From Actinokineospora iranica (GTDB lineage Bacteria; Actinomycetota; Actinomycetes; Mycobacteriales; Pseudonocardiaceae), in contig NZ_FMZZ01000021.1 of assembly GCF_900101685.1 (NCBI RefSeq), positions 1-64,000 of the forward strand: a stretch of DNA of 64,000 nucleotides, given 5' to 3'. Below are positions 42,304 to 54,303 of the stretch, in pieces. The position numbers and the translations under genes were made by a program. The stretch's first letter is position 1. The number at the start of each line of letters is the position of its first letter. The notes beneath the pieces were generated by a model, which was not told the origin of the DNA, did no database searches, and was given only the letters and a program-made list of their open reading frames with translations.

Positions 42304-42873
42304 TTAGGTGGTGGTGGGGTAGGGGGTTGTGGTGCGGGCCTGGCGGAGGGGGTGGGCCCACCAGGTGAGTTGGTCCAGTAGGAGGGTGGCGGCGGGGTTC
42401 ACGGCATCGGGGGCTTTGGGGGCGCCGGTGGGGGTGAAGAGGGTGTGGGCGTTGGCGAAGCTGACGGTTTCGCGGATTGTGACGGTGTGGAGTTCGGCGA
42501 AGACCTGGCGGAGCTGTTCCGCTGCGCGTAGGCCGCCGGAGATGCCGCCGTAGGTAATGAAGGCTACGGGTTTGGCGTGCCAGGCCGTGTAGACGGAGTC
42601 TATGGCGGTTTTCAGGGGGCCTGGGTAGCCGTGGTTGTACTCGGGGGTGATCACGGCGAAGGCGTCGGACTCGGCGATCTTGGTGGGAAAGTCGGTGGGC
42701 TCCGCGAGGTCTATCAGGGTGACCTGGAGGTCGGGGCGCTGTTTGGCTTGGTCCAGGAACCAGGCGGCGATGGTGGGGCCGAAGCGGTTCTCGCGGACGC
42801 TGCCGAGGATGACGGCCAGTCTGACGGGGGCGATCGGCTCGGCAGGCGCGGTGGGTGGCGTGAGGGTGGGCAT
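42304..42873 (-). CDS. NADPH-dependent FMN reductase
   Basis: A 189-residue flavodoxin-like reductase. The FMN phosphate loop is VILGSVRENRFGP, followed by TPEYNHGYPGPLKTAID and FITYGGISGGLRAAEQL, all typical of the NADPH-dependent FMN/chromate/quinone reductase family. It donates electrons from NAD(P)H to FMN or quinones. ATG at 42873. G-tract sequence borders its 3' end. Confidence 0.92.
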   Translation of the reverse strand: MPTLTPPTAPAEPIAPVRLAVILGSVRENRFGPTIAAWFLDQAKQRPDLQVTLIDLAEPTDFPTKIAESDAFAVITPEYNHGYPGPLKTAIDSVYTAWHAKPVAFITYGGISGGLRAAEQLRQVFAELHTVTIRETVSFANAHTLFTPTGAPKAPDAVNPAATLLLDQLTWWAHPLRQARTTTPYPTTT

Positions 42874-43625
42874 GGCGGGTGTTCTCCTTCTAGGCCGTTC
42901 TGGTGGGTTGCGTGGTCGACGGTAGGACCTCCAGTAAGGACGAGGTCAACGTGAGCGGCGGGATTCCGCCGCACAAGTGGGTTTTGGGGGCTGTGAGGTC
43001 GGGGGGTGGGGTGACAGGGTTCTGACTCCGCGGCTGAAATGACCGTGCGGACGGCATGTGCGGAACAACTGTGCAGCTGCACGGTCGGGTGCTCGCGCGG
43101 TCGCTGGTGAAAGTTGTCCACTTGGGACAATAACGGGCGCGGGTGTTGATAGTGGGGGATGGCGGGGTGGATGGCGGTGCGGCGGCTGAATGGGTGACGC
43201 GGTGGGGACGGTGGGTCTTTGGCTGTGCTTTGGGTGTGCGCGCGATGGGGGGCGGGCGGCCGCGGCGGTGGTGTACGGGGGTGTCGAGAGGGGTATTGGT
43301 AGCGGAATTCGGCCGCTGACCTGCGGAATTCGTAGTGATATGGCGCACATTGGTGGGTGGTTTGGGGCTGTCGTACTGACTACGGTTCGCCCACACCCCT
43401 TTGGGCCGAACGGGTATTCCGGGGTGCCGAGATCCACTCCTTCGGGTGAGTGGAGCCGGCCGGTCCACGTGGGACCGTCCCAGTTTGGGCCAGATGGGGT
43501 GCCGCGCTTCGGCTGTTCGGTCGCGGACCGAACGTGCCCCCGGCGGCCGTTCGCGATCAGCCACTGTGGACTCCGCGACTTGGCCACTGTGGACAGCTCG
43601 GCTCACTCGTGGCACCGTGGACCAC
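42874..43625. other. 750-bp intergenic region
   Basis: No ORF here has a convincing coding pattern. It has an inverted repeat TTGTCC/GGACAA near 43110-43128 followed by AATAAC, which may belong to a regulated promoter, and the element CCACTGTGGAC occurs twice (about 43560-43595) just before the PadR start. Composition is less GC-rich than average in places. Confidence 0.5.
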
Positions 43626-44126
43626 GTGTCTGAATTGAATGCAACCGCCGCAGCACTCCTTGGCCTGCTGCACGAGGGCCCGCAGACCGGTGGTCAACTC
43701 GTGGCGGCCGCGCGTGAACGCTTCGGCTCCTTCTTCAGCGTGACGCGCAGCCAGGTCTACCGCGAGCTGCCCGCCCTGGCCGACAGCGGTCTGGTCCGGC
43801 TCGGAAAGCAGGGTCCCCGCTCCAGCCAGCAGTACGTGATCACGGCCGCGGGCAAGAAGGCATTCAAGGCGTGGCTCGCAGGCGAGCCGGGCCCCGACCA
43901 CCTTCGCAGCCCGCTGATCCTGCGCCTGGTGCACGCGAGCACGCTCACCGCCAAGCAGCGCGTCGGGCTGATCGACGCGGCCAAGCAGGTCTACAACGGC
44001 GAGCACGAGGCCGCGAAGTCCGCGGTCAAGGTCGCCGAGGACCCGTACGCCAAGGCGATCGCCGAGTTCGGCGTGGCCCGCGCGAAGGCGGTGCTCAAGC
44101 TGCTGGACTCGATCCCGAAGTCCTGA
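43626..44126 (+). CDS. PadR family transcriptional regulator
   Basis: A 166-residue regulator. The winged helix is at the N-terminus: LLGLLHEGPQTGGQLVAAA, then SRSQVYRELPALADSG-like sequence (TRSQVYRELPALADSGLVRL) and a QYVITAAGKKAFKAWL wing. The C-terminal helices match the dimerisation part of Vir-type PadR proteins. GTG at 43626. It lies just before prfB but has no evident link to it. Confidence 0.9.
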   Translation: MSELNATAAALLGLLHEGPQTGGQLVAAARERFGSFFSVTRSQVYRELPALADSGLVRLGKQGPRSSQQYVITAAGKKAFKAWLAGEPGPDHLRSPLILRLVHASTLTAKQRVGLIDAAKQVYNGEHEAAKSAVKVAEDPYAKAIAEFGVARAKAVLKLLDSIPKS

Positions 44127-44177
44127 CCGGCCTACCGCTGCGGCGGCGGCGCCCGCGCCCGCGTAATCTTGTCCGAC

Positions 44178-45278
44178 GTGAACCCGGACGCCGCCGCTGA
44201 CCTCAAGGAACTCTCCGCCACGCTCGCCAGCGTCGAGGCGGTGATGGACCTCGACGGGCTGCGCGCGGAGATCGCCGAGCTGGAGGAGCAGGCCGCCCGG
44301 CCGGACCTCTGGGACGACCCGGACGCGGCGCAGAAGGTCACCAGCAAGCTCTCCCACCGCCAAGGCGAGCTGCGCAAGGTCGAAGAGCTGCGCTCCCGCT
44401 TGGACGACCTCGGGGTGCTCTACGAGCTTGCCCAGGAGGACGAGGGCGACGCCGACGCCACCGCCGAGGCCGAGGCCGAGCGCGAGAAGCTGCGCGCGGA
44501 CATCTCATCGCTGGAGGTGCGCACGCTGCTGTCCGGCGAGTACGACGGCCGCGACGCGCTGGTGACGATCCGGTCCGAGGCCGGGGGCGTCGACGCCGCC
44601 GACTTCGCCGAGATGCTGATGCGCATGTACCTGCGGTGGTCCGAACGCCACGGTTACCCCACCGAGGTCTACGACACCTCTTACGCGGAAGAGGCGGGTA
44701 TCAAGTCGACCACGTTCAAGGTCGCCGCCCCCTACGCCTACGGCACCCTCTCGGTCGAACAGGGCACCCACCGTCTCGTGCGGATCTCGCCGTTCGACAA
44801 CCAGGGGCGCAGGCAGACCTCGTTCGCCGCGGTCGAGGTCGCGCCGGTCGTGGAGCAGACCGACCACGTGGAGATCGACGAGAAGGAACTCCGGGTCGAC
44901 GTGTACCGGTCGTCCGGTCCGGGCGGACAGGGCGTCAACACGACCGACTCCGCGGTCCGGCTGACCCACCTGCCCACCGGGATCGTCGTCTCCTGCCAGA
45001 ACGAGCGCTCGCAGTTGCAGAACAAGGCGTCGGCGATGGCCGTGCTGCAGGCCAAGCTGCTCGAACGCCGTCGGCAGGAGCAGCAGGCCGAGATGGACGC
45101 GCTCAAGGACACCTCCAGCGGGTCCTGGGGCAACCAGATGCGCTCCTACGTCCTGCACCCGTATCAGATGGTGAAGGACCTGCGGACCGAGTTCGAGGTG
45201 GGCAACCCCTCCGCGGTGCTCGACGGGGACATCGACGGTTTCCTCGAAGCCGGTATCCGGTGGCGCCGCTCGCGCTAG
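44178..45278 (+). CDS. prfB: Peptide chain release factor 2
   Basis: A 366-residue release factor that ends translation at UGA and UAA. The catalytic GGQ is in [16 protein letters not shown] (near residue 250) and the stop-recognition tripeptide SPF is in [15 protein letters not shown]. There is no in-frame UGA near codon 25 and the frame is continuous, so the +1 programmed frameshift of many bacteria is absent, as is usual in actinobacteria. GTG 44178 follows TAATCT (44164-44169) by eight bases; leaderless. Confidence 0.97.
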   Translation: MNPDAAADLKELSATLASVEAVMDLDGLRAEIAELEEQAARPDLWDDPDAAQKVTSKLSHRQGELRKVEELRSRLDDLGVLYELAQEDEGDADATAEAEAEREKLRADISSLEVRTLLSGEYDGRDALVTIRSEAGGVDAADFAEMLMRMYLRWSERHGYPTEVYDTSYAEEAGIKSTTFKVAAPYAYGTLSVEQGTHRLVRISPFDNQGRRQTSFAAVEVAPVVEQTDHVEIDEKELRVDVYRSSGPGGQGVNTTDSAVRLTHLPTGIVVSCQNERSQLQNKASAMAVLQAKLLERRRQEQQAEMDALKDTSSGSWGNQMRSYVLHPYQMVKDLRTEFEVGNPSAVLDGDIDGFLEAGIRWRRSR

Positions 45279-45368
45279 TAGTCACGGCCGCACCCTGTGT
45301 GACCAGCGGAAACCGCTACGGTAGCCGAGGCAACGTCTCGATAACGACCGAAGGTAGACTCGCCCACC

Positions 45369-46058
45369 GTGATCCGGCTCGAACAGGTATCCAAGGTCTA
45401 CAAGACCTCCACGCGGCCCGCACTGGAGAACGTTTCCGTCGAGGTCGACAAAGGTGAGTTCGTCTTCCTGATCGGCCCGTCCGGGTCCGGGAAGTCGACT
45501 TTCCTGCGCCTGTTGCTGCGCGAGGAGGTGCCGAGCAAGGGCCGGGTCTACGTCGCCAACTTCGATGTCGCCAGGATGGCGCGCCGCCGGGTCCCCCGCC
45601 TGCGCCAGTCCATCGGCTGCGTGTTCCAGGACTTCCGGCTGCTGGCCAACAAGACTGTCGCGGAGAACGTGGCGTTCGCCCTTGAGGTCATCGGCAAGCC
45701 CCGGCACACCATCCGCAAGGTGGTGCCCGAGGTGCTGGAGCTGGTCGGGCTGGAGGGCAAGGCCGAGCGGATGCCGCACGAGCTTTCCGGCGGTGAGCAG
45801 CAGCGCGTGGCCATCGCGCGCGCGTTCGTGAACCGGCCGCTGATGCTGCTCGCCGACGAGCCGACCGGAAACCTGGACCCGGACACCAGCCAGGACATCA
45901 TGCTGCTGTTGGAGCGGATCAACCGCACGGGCACGACGGTCCTGATGGCCACCCACGACCATTCCATCGTGGACTCGATGCGGCGCCGGGTGGTCGAACT
46001 CGACCTCGGCCGCGTCGTCCGCGACGACGCCCGCGGCGTCTACGGCGTCGGCCGCTAG
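45369..46058 (+). CDS. ftsE: Cell division ATP-binding protein FtsE
   Basis: A 229-residue ABC ATPase. Walker [10 protein letters not shown] (residues 38-46), signature [15 protein letters not shown], Walker [12 protein letters not shown] and the switch His in ATHDHS are complete. With FtsX it forms the complex that controls cell-wall hydrolases at division. GTG 45369 follows TAGACT (45355-45360) by eight bases, implying a leaderless transcript for ftsEX. ftsX starts 40 bases after its stop. Confidence 0.97.
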   Translation: MIRLEQVSKVYKTSTRPALENVSVEVDKGEFVFLIGPSGSGKSTFLRLLLREEVPSKGRVYVANFDVARMARRRVPRLRQSIGCVFQDFRLLANKTVAENVAFALEVIGKPRHTIRKVVPEVLELVGLEGKAERMPHELSGGEQQRVAIARAFVNRPLMLLADEPTGNLDPDTSQDIMLLLERINRTGTTVLMATHDHSIVDSMRRRVVELDLGRVVRDDARGVYGVGR

Positions 46059-46098
46059 CCCCCAACCCCGGCCCCGACAGCAAGGAAGCCCACCCCCG

Positions 46099-47001
46099 AT
46101 GCGTGCCAGCTTCGTGTTCAGCGAAGTCGTGACCGGCCTCCGCCGGAACATCACGATGACCATCGCGATGATCATCACGACCGCCATCTCGCTCGCCCTG
46201 CTCGGCGGTGGACTGCTGGTCGTGCGGATGATCGACAAGACCAAGACGCTCTACCAGGACAAGGTCGAGGTCAGCGTCTACCTGACCAACGACGTCTCAT
46301 CCTCCGACAACGGCTGCGTCAACGACCCGTGCCGCACCCTGCACAGCGCGCTGCGCGCCGACCCGGCGGTGGAGGACGTCGACTTCGAGAACCGCGAACA
46401 GGCGTACGAGCGGTTCAAGCGGATCTTCGAGGCGCAGCCGGAACTGGTGAAGCTGGCCCGGCCCGAGGCGCTGCCCGCGTCGTTCCGGGTCAAGCTCAAG
46501 GACCCCGACCGGCCCGAGGTGATCACCCAGACCTACGGCGGCAGGGCCGGGGTGGACACCATCGCCGACCAGAGCGAGTTCCTGGACCGGTTCTTCAACG
46601 CGCTCAACGGGTTCCGCAACATCACCTTCGCGGTCGCGCTGTTCATGGCCATCGCCGCGCTGCTGCTGATCTCCAACACCGTGCAGCTCTCCGCGTTCAC
46701 CCGGCGAACGGAAGTCGGGATCATGCGCCTGGTGGGCGCGACCCGGTGGTACACGCAGCTCCCGTTCCTCCTGGAGGCCATGGTCACCGGCCTGATCGGC
46801 GCGCTGCTGGCGATCGGCCTGCTGGTGCTGGCCAAGCTGTCCTTCCTGGACGACGTGCTCGCCGACCCGATCTCCGCGGGCGTCGTGCGCTCGGTGGAGG
46901 GGCTGGACATCCTGCTGGTGTCGCCGTGGCTGCTGCTGGTCGCGCTCGGCGTCTCCGCGACCACCGGCTACGTCACCCTGCGCCTGTACGTGCGCACATG
47001 A
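46099..47001 (+). CDS. ftsX: Cell division permease-like protein FtsX
   Basis: A 300-residue membrane protein. TM1 (about 20-43, IAMIITTAISLALLGGGLLV), an extracytoplasmic domain with a Cys pair (DNGCVNDPCRT), then three C-terminal membrane segments with the FtsX core MRLVGATRWYTQLPFLLEA. It couples FtsE ATP hydrolysis to peptidoglycan hydrolases. ATG 46099 with AAGGAAG upstream. Confidence 0.96.
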   Translation: MRASFVFSEVVTGLRRNITMTIAMIITTAISLALLGGGLLVVRMIDKTKTLYQDKVEVSVYLTNDVSSSDNGCVNDPCRTLHSALRADPAVEDVDFENREQAYERFKRIFEAQPELVKLARPEALPASFRVKLKDPDRPEVITQTYGGRAGVDTIADQSEFLDRFFNALNGFRNITFAVALFMAIAALLLISNTVQLSAFTRRTEVGIMRLVGATRWYTQLPFLLEAMVTGLIGALLAIGLLVLAKLSFLDDVLADPISAGVVRSVEGLDILLVSPWLLLVALGVSATTGYVTLRLYVRT

Positions 47002-47046
47002 CAATCCCGTCGCAGCGGCCTGCCGCCCGCACGTAGAGTTCCGGTC

Positions 47047-47523
47047 ATGGCGAAGGAACGCGGGCAGAAGGTGATCGTGTCCAACCGCAAGGCGCGGCAC
47101 GATTACTCGATCCTGGACACCTACGAGGCCGGGGTCGTCCTGGTGGGCACCGAGGTCAAGAGCCTGCGCGAAGGACGGGCCTCGATCGTCGACGCGTTCG
47201 CGACAGTGGACGACGGCGAGGTGTGGCTGCGGAACCTGTTCATCCCGGAGTACACCCAGGGGACCTGGACCAACCACGAGCCTCGGCGCACCCGGAAACT
47301 GCTGCTGCACAAGGGCGAGATCCTCCGGCTGATCGGCAAGATCAAGGAGAGCGGGCTGTCGCTGGTGCCGTTGTCGATGTATTTCTCGGACGGCAAGGTC
47401 AAGGTCGAGCTGGCGCTGGCCAAGGGCAAGAAGTCTTACGACAAGCGGCAGGACCTCGCCAAGCGCGACGCCAACCGGGAGATCGCGAAAGCGGTGGGCA
47501 GGCGGGCTAAGGGCCGGGCGTGA
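47047..47523 (+). CDS. smpB: SsrA-binding protein SmpB
   Basis: A 158-residue protein matching SmpB throughout: [58 protein letters not shown] and the basic C-terminal tail [19 protein letters not shown]. It brings tmRNA to stalled ribosomes; its RNA partner ssrA is at 54304-54673. ATG 47047 follows TAGAGT (47034-47039) by seven bases. The amidohydrolase gene overlaps its stop. Confidence 0.97.
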   Translation: MAKERGQKVIVSNRKARHDYSILDTYEAGVVLVGTEVKSLREGRASIVDAFATVDDGEVWLRNLFIPEYTQGTWTNHEPRRTRKLLLHKGEILRLIGKIKESGLSLVPLSMYFSDGKVKVELALAKGKKSYDKRQDLAKRDANREIAKAVGRRAKGRA

Positions 47524-48407
47524 TCGGGCCGGGCTCGGACTCCTCGGTCGCTCGTTGGGTTCACGGGCTCGGTGTTCTGGGGCTGGTCGACCTGCATCTG
47601 CACTTTCTGCCGGAGTCGGTGCAGCGGAAAGTGTGGGCCTATTTCGACGATGCTGAGCGCGATTACGGGCTCGCGTGGCCGGTGCGGTATCGGCAGTCGG
47701 AATCCGAGCGGGTGGAGATTCTGCGGTCGCTGGGAGTGGTGGCCTTCGCGCCGCTGGTTTATCCGCACAAGGCTGGGATGGGCGAGTGGCTGACCGAGTG
47801 GGTGCTGGAGTTCGCCGCTCGGGTGCCGGAGGCTGTGCCGACCGCGACTGTTTATCCGGAGCCCTCGCTTGGGCGGTATTTGGAGAAGGCGCTGCGCGGT
47901 GGGGCGCGGTGTGTGAAGGCGCATGTGCAGGTCGGGGGGTATGACCCTCGGTCTTCGCTGCTGGAACCGGCATGGGGGATGTTGGCTGAGGCCGGGGTAC
48001 CGGTGGTGGTGCACTGCGGGCATGGGCCGCTGCCTGGCGCGTTCACCGGGTTGGGGGTGTTCGAGGAGGTTCTGCGGCGGCATCCGCGGTTGACGGCGGT
48101 GTTGGCTCACGCGGGGATGCCGGAGTTCTCTTTGGCGCTGGATCTGGCCGCTCGGTATCCGGGGGTGCATCTGGACACAACGATGGTGGGAGTGGAGTTC
48201 ACATCGCGGTCCGCGCCGTTGCCCGCGGACTGGATTCAGCGGGTGGTTGATATGCCCGACCGGATTGTGCTGGGGACTGACTTTCCCAGCATTCCCTATG
48301 CGTATGCCGAGCAGTTGCGGGTTATCGCCGCGTGGGGGGAAGAACTGGGGGAAGGGTTCTTGCGGGGGGTTCTGTACGAGAATCCTGCCCGGTTGCTTGG
48401 GGTCTAG
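47520..48407 (+). CDS. Amidohydrolase family (TIM-barrel) protein
   Basis: A 295-residue amidohydrolase_2-type protein. Metal ligands are visible: the first-strand HxH in [12 protein letters not shown], His in [12 protein letters not shown], His in [11 protein letters not shown], and the final Asp in [11 protein letters not shown]. The reaction (hydrolysis or decarboxylation of a small acid) cannot be specified. The GTG overlaps the smpB stop (GTGA), so it is likely co-translated. Third-codon GC is lower than in smpB. Confidence 0.87.
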   Translation: MIGPGSDSSVARWVHGLGVLGLVDLHLHFLPESVQRKVWAYFDDAERDYGLAWPVRYRQSESERVEILRSLGVVAFAPLVYPHKAGMGEWLTEWVLEFAARVPEAVPTATVYPEPSLGRYLEKALRGGARCVKAHVQVGGYDPRSSLLEPAWGMLAEAGVPVVVHCGHGPLPGAFTGLGVFEEVLRRHPRLTAVLAHAGMPEFSLALDLAARYPGVHLDTTMVGVEFTSRSAPLPADWIQRVVDMPDRIVLGTDFPSIPYAYAEQLRVIAAWGEELGEGFLRGVLYENPARLLGV

Positions 48408-48425
48408 GGCTGCTCGCCGGGGCTC

Positions 48426-49154
48426 TTAGACGTACCACAGGACGCGGACGGTGTCGGGTGCGACAGTTCGCAGTTCCGCGCAGACCTCCTGGGTGGTCAC
48501 CAGGCCGGTTGTCCGGCACAGTTGCTCGATGTCGGGCGAGTGGGTCGGGCGGGGTGTGAAGCCTTGGTCGGTGAGGTGCTGCCGGGTCCGTTCGCTGGCT
48601 CGGTCACCGATCGCGTCCAGGGTTCTCGAGCAGCCACCGGAGCCGCACGAGGGATCGTGCTCGGTGATCGACAGACCCGGTGGGCCGGGCAGCACCCCCT
48701 CGTCGCCTGGTGGTGGCCCCTCGTGTCGGAGCACCAGGGTGAGACCGGCGAAGAGGAATCCGCTGAAAAGGAAAGCGGTGAAAAAGCACCCGGTGAACAC
48801 GGCCCCGGGCAGGCGTGGGGAACCGGCGCGGCGCCCGTGGTCCGCCCGCGCGCCGATTCCGCACACGACCGCCCCGAGCACTGAGTGCAGCCAGAGGACC
48901 TCGATGTCCGAGGGAACCCACCGGCCGGAGAAGCCCAGTCCTCTGGGCACGACGAACCAGGTCAGCAGCGCCAACAGGATCAGGCCCACCGTCAGCCCGG
49001 TTCGCCGGTCGCGGGCGATGCCGCACCAGATGAGCATCGGGGCCAAGCCGAACAGAACGAACAGGACTGATGGTGGGTTCCAGGGCCACACGGCCACCGT
49101 CGCGGCCGCCGCTATCAAGGCGATTCGCCACCAGTGTTCCCCCATGGTCTTCAT
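48426..49154 (-). CDS. Hypothetical membrane protein
   Basis: A 242-residue protein. Four or five membrane segments occupy the N-terminal ~140 residues (WWRIALIAAAATVAVWPW, VLFVLFGLAPMLIWCGIA, GLILLALLTWFVVPRGLG, TGCFFTAFLFSGFLFAGLTL). The C-terminal ~95 residues are soluble with four cysteines (DPSCGSGGCSRT, EQLCRTTG, EVCAEL), suggesting disulfides outside the membrane. ATG 49154 or 49145. No family recognised. It diverges from lon. Confidence 0.7.
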   Translation of the reverse strand: MKTMGEHWWRIALIAAAATVAVWPWNPPSVLFVLFGLAPMLIWCGIARDRRTGLTVGLILLALLTWFVVPRGLGFSGRWVPSDIEVLWLHSVLGAVVCGIGARADHGRRAGSPRLPGAVFTGCFFTAFLFSGFLFAGLTLVLRHEGPPPGDEGVLPGPPGLSITEHDPSCGSGGCSRTLDAIGDRASERTRQHLTDQGFTPRPTHSPDIEQLCRTTGLVTTQEVCAELRTVAPDTVRVLWYV

Positions 49155-49247
49155 CGGCCCAGTGTCTCGGGCGGGGGCGTCCGGGCTGGTGGGTGGAGTG
49201 CTCGCTGTGGGCGAACGCGGGTGGGAAACAAAACCCGGCTCAGGGAG

Positions 49248-49268
49248 GTTGAGCTGTCCAGACTCAAC
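49248..49268. promoter_or_regulatory. HAIR-like operator (HspR site) upstream of lon
   Basis: GTTGAGC-N7-ACTCAAC, at 49248-49254 and 49262-49268: 7-bp arms and a 7-bp spacer, the geometry of the HspR-associated inverted repeat (CTTGAGT-N7-ACTCAAG), with a different first base pair and one mismatch between arms. It ends 18 bases before the lon ATG, in position to block transcription. Streptomyces lon is known to be HspR-controlled. Confidence 0.65.
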
Positions 49269-49286
49269 TTCTGGAGAGTGATCAGC

Positions 49287-51650
<2,364 letters not shown>

Positions 51651-51661
51651 CGTAGTGGGTT

Positions 51662-51690
51662 GAGGGGCTGTCCCGGGTGGGATGGCCCCT
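51662..51690. terminator. Probable bidirectional terminator between lon and the response regulator gene
   Basis: A short inverted repeat, GAGGGGC...TCCC / GGGA...GCCCCTT, in the 40-bp gap between the convergent genes. Imperfect pairing and no U-tract make it uncertain. Confidence 0.4.
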
Positions 51691-52335
51691 TCAGCCGCGG
51701 TCGAGGAAGGTGAGCACCGCGCGGACCCGGCGGTGCTCCTCGCTGCTGGGCTCCAGGCCGAGCTTGGCGAAGATGTTGCCCACGTGCTTCTCCACCGCGC
51801 CGTCGGAGACGGTCAGGGACTTGGCGATGGCGATGTTGGACAGGCCCTGCGCCATCAGGCCGAGCACTTCCCGCTCCCGTGGGGTGAGCAGGTCGATGGG
51901 GTTGCGCCGCCCGCGTGCCATGAGCTGGGCGATCACCTCCTGGTCGATGCACGTGCCGCCCGCGGCGACCCGGCGCACCGCGTCCACGAACTCCGCGACG
52001 TCGGCGACCCGTTCCTTGAGCAGGTAGCCGACGCCGCCCGCGCCGCCTGCCAGCAGCTCGACCGCGTAGCGCTCCTCCACGTACTGCGACAGCACCAGGA
52101 CCGGCAGGCCGGGCAGTTCCTCGCGGGCGCGCACGGCGGCCCGCAGGCCCTCGTCGGTGAACGTCGGCGGCATCCGCACGTCCACGATCGCCAGGTCGGG
52201 CCGGTGCTCGGCGACCGCGGTGAGCAGCCCGTCGCCGTCGTCGACCGCGGCGACCGTCTCGATGCCCTCGTCGGCGAGCAGGCGCAGCACGCCCATCCGC
52301 AGCAGCACCGAGTCCTCGGCGATCACCACACGCAC
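51691..52335 (-). CDS. NarL/LuxR family response regulator
   Basis: A 214-residue two-component regulator. Receiver domain with phospho-acceptor Asp52 (AIVDVRMPP), the acidic pair at Glu7-Asp8 and conserved Lys in YLLKERV. The C-terminal LuxR HTH reads LTPREREVLGLMAQGLSNIA, then VSDGAVEKHVGNIFAKLGL. It overlaps the end of the histidine kinase gene by 13 bp, so they are a cognate pair. Targets unknown. Confidence 0.95.
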   Translation of the reverse strand: MRVVIAEDSVLLRMGVLRLLADEGIETVAAVDDGDGLLTAVAEHRPDLAIVDVRMPPTFTDEGLRAAVRAREELPGLPVLVLSQYVEERYAVELLAGGAGGVGYLLKERVADVAEFVDAVRRVAAGGTCIDQEVIAQLMARGRRNPIDLLTPREREVLGLMAQGLSNIAIAKSLTVSDGAVEKHVGNIFAKLGLEPSSEEHRRVRAVLTFLDRG

Positions 52336-53456
52336 GGCAGGTCAGCCCTGATCACAGTCGGCCCGCCGATGGGGCTCACCACGGTCATCACGCCGTCAAT
52401 CGTGGCAGCGCGGTCGGCCAGCCCGGACAGCCCACCCCCCGGCCGCAGCGCCGCGCCGCCGCCGCCGTCGTCGGTGACCTCCACGACGACCTGGTCGCTG
52501 TCGGACCGCCACACCTTCACCCACACCGCGGACGCGTTGGCGTGCTTGGCGATGTTGGTCAGCGACTCGCCCACGATGAAGTACGCGGTGCTCTCCACCG
52601 CCGCGGGCGGGCGCGGCTCGACCTGGACCGACACCTCGACCGGGACCGGGCACTTCGCCGCCAGCGCCGACAGCGCCGCGTCCAGCCCCCGGTCGCCCAG
52701 GACGGCCGGGTAGATGCCCCGCGCCAGGTCGCGCAACTCGGCGACGGCGAGCTTGGCGTCGGCGTGCGCCTCATCGATCAACGCGCGCGCGGTGTCCGGG
52801 TCGGCGTCGAGCTTGCCCTTGGCCCGGCCCAGCCCGATCGCCACCGCGACCAGGCGCTGCTGCGCGCCGTCGTGCAGGTCGCGCTCGATGCGGCGCCGCT
52901 CGGCCTCCGCCGCGTCCACGCCCCTGGCCCGGGACGCCTGCAGCCGCTCGGCCTTGGCGGTCAGGTCGGCGGTGCGGTCCGGGCTGAGCAGCGCCACCGC
53001 GAGCCGCGAGTGCAGCCAGGCGTAGCGCGGGGCCACCCAGATCGCCAGCGGCACCAGCGGAATGCTCGCCACGCCCAGCGCGAAACCGAACACCGACAGC
53101 GGGAAATCCAGCATCAGGTAACCGAAGTCGCGCCACGTCCTGGCATCGGTGAGCAGCGCCCGCCACTGCCGCAGCACCCCCTCGTCGGACGGCAGGACCG
53201 GCCGCGCGGGCAGATCCGCGCCCACCAGCGTCCGCGCCCAGAACCGGTGCGCGTTGCCGAACGCCCTGGTCGTCACCGCCGCGCCGACCAGGATGCCCAC
53301 GCCCACCCAGATGATCACCGTGGACACGCCGACGCACACGAGGACCACGGTCACCACGAACGTGAACAGGCTCAGCGGGAAGCCGCCCAGCAGGTAGGCG
53401 ATGGCCGCCGCCGGATGCGGGTAGCGCCGCTGTTCGGTCACCCCAGGATCATCCAC
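52323..53456 (-). CDS. Sensor histidine kinase (HisKA_3, NarL-type)
   Basis: A 377-residue membrane kinase. Residues ~18-160 form a sensor domain with two pairs of membrane helices (YLLGGFPLSLFTFVVTVVLV; YLMLDFPLSVFGFALGVASI). The phospho-acceptor His195 is in ERDLHDGAQQRL, and the ATP domain has SLTNIAKHANAS and DDGGGGA. GTG 53456. The start overlaps the preceding sensor-domain gene by 8 bp. Confidence 0.95.
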   Translation of the reverse strand: MDDPGVTEQRRYPHPAAAIAYLLGGFPLSLFTFVVTVVLVCVGVSTVIIWVGVGILVGAAVTTRAFGNAHRFWARTLVGADLPARPVLPSDEGVLRQWRALLTDARTWRDFGYLMLDFPLSVFGFALGVASIPLVPLAIWVAPRYAWLHSRLAVALLSPDRTADLTAKAERLQASRARGVDAAEAERRRIERDLHDGAQQRLVAVAIGLGRAKGKLDADPDTARALIDEAHADAKLAVAELRDLARGIYPAVLGDRGLDAALSALAAKCPVPVEVSVQVEPRPPAAVESTAYFIVGESLTNIAKHANASAVWVKVWRSDSDQVVVEVTDDGGGGAALRPGGGLSGLADRAATIDGVMTVVSPIGGPTVIRADLPCVW

Positions 53457-54135
53457 CGTGGACCCCGCTGACCGACCGGCCGAACCCCGGCTCCCACGCG
53501 CCGAACGACCGCACCGTCGCCCCCGACGGCCCCAGCAGCGCCCGCGCGAACACCGCGTGCGCCGACGCCAGACCCCGGGTCAGCACCACGGAGACGGCCA
53601 GCACCAGCAACCCGAGAGCGGCGAACGGCAGCGCCTCGAACACCGAGTCGACCACCAGGACCGGGCGCTCCCAGTCCCACAGCCGCCAGCTGCCGGTCGG
53701 CAGGAAGCGGTAGTAGACCGGCAGCAGCAACAGACTCAGCGACACCGACCAGAACGTCACCATCAGGACGAACTCCGCCACCCCGATCGGGAACAACAGC
53801 AGGAAATACCCCACATCCCGCCATGTCGCGCCCTCCTTCACCCGCGCCTTCCACTGCCCCTTCGCGGGCAGCGGCGCGTACGGGGACGCGATATAGGCGC
53901 CCAGCATCGCGTGCACCCGCGCCCGCTCCACCCGCGCCGCGCCCCGGGCCAGCACGATCGCCACCGCCAGCACCGGCAACCCCACCCACACGACCGCCGT
54001 GCCGACGCCCACGCTGAACAGGGTCACCAGGGCGACGAACCCCGCGATCCCCACCGGCAGGTTCATCAGCAGATAACCCAGCGCCCCGAATATCGGCGGG
54101 CTGGGCCGCCTGCCGTCGCTGTGGATCGTGGTCAT
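53449..54135 (-). CDS. Stand-alone sensor-domain membrane protein
   Basis: A 228-residue protein made only of the sensor domain seen at the N-terminus of the adjacent kinase: GYLLMNLPVGIAGFVALVTL and a second half GYFLLLFPIGVAEFVLMVTF match the kinase repeat blocks, including ATWRDVGYF versus RTWRDFGYL. It has no kinase or DNA-binding part. ATG 54135 has a strong AGGAGGGG upstream. First gene of a three-gene sensor-kinase-regulator operon; it may sense the signal or tune the kinase. Confidence 0.85.
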   Translation of the reverse strand: MTTIHSDGRRPSPPIFGALGYLLMNLPVGIAGFVALVTLFSVGVGTAVVWVGLPVLAVAIVLARGAARVERARVHAMLGAYIASPYAPLPAKGQWKARVKEGATWRDVGYFLLLFPIGVAEFVLMVTFWSVSLSLLLLPVYYRFLPTGSWRLWDWERPVLVVDSVFEALPFAALGLLVLAVSVVLTRGLASAHAVFARALLGPSGATVRSFGAWEPGFGRSVSGVHGG

Positions 54136-54303
54136 GGTGTGTGTCCCCTCCTCGTGCCAGTGCGACCAGCATCGCGGGCAGAGGCGGGCGTGGACCATGG
54201 GGAACGCCACCGAGCGGGGGGTAGGGCTGTCCCTACCTGGCAATCGGGATGAAACGACAGGCGGGTAGCGTTACACTCAGTAGAGAACGACCCACAACAC
54301 CAC

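Noticed and set aside
43190-43633. A 147-codon ORF upstream of the PadR gene
   Set aside because: Codon use does not match neighbours, there is no domain, and it overlaps the PadR start; treated as intergenic.
44178-44300. Programmed frameshift in prfB
   Set aside because: The frame is continuous from GTG 44178 and no early in-frame TGA is present.
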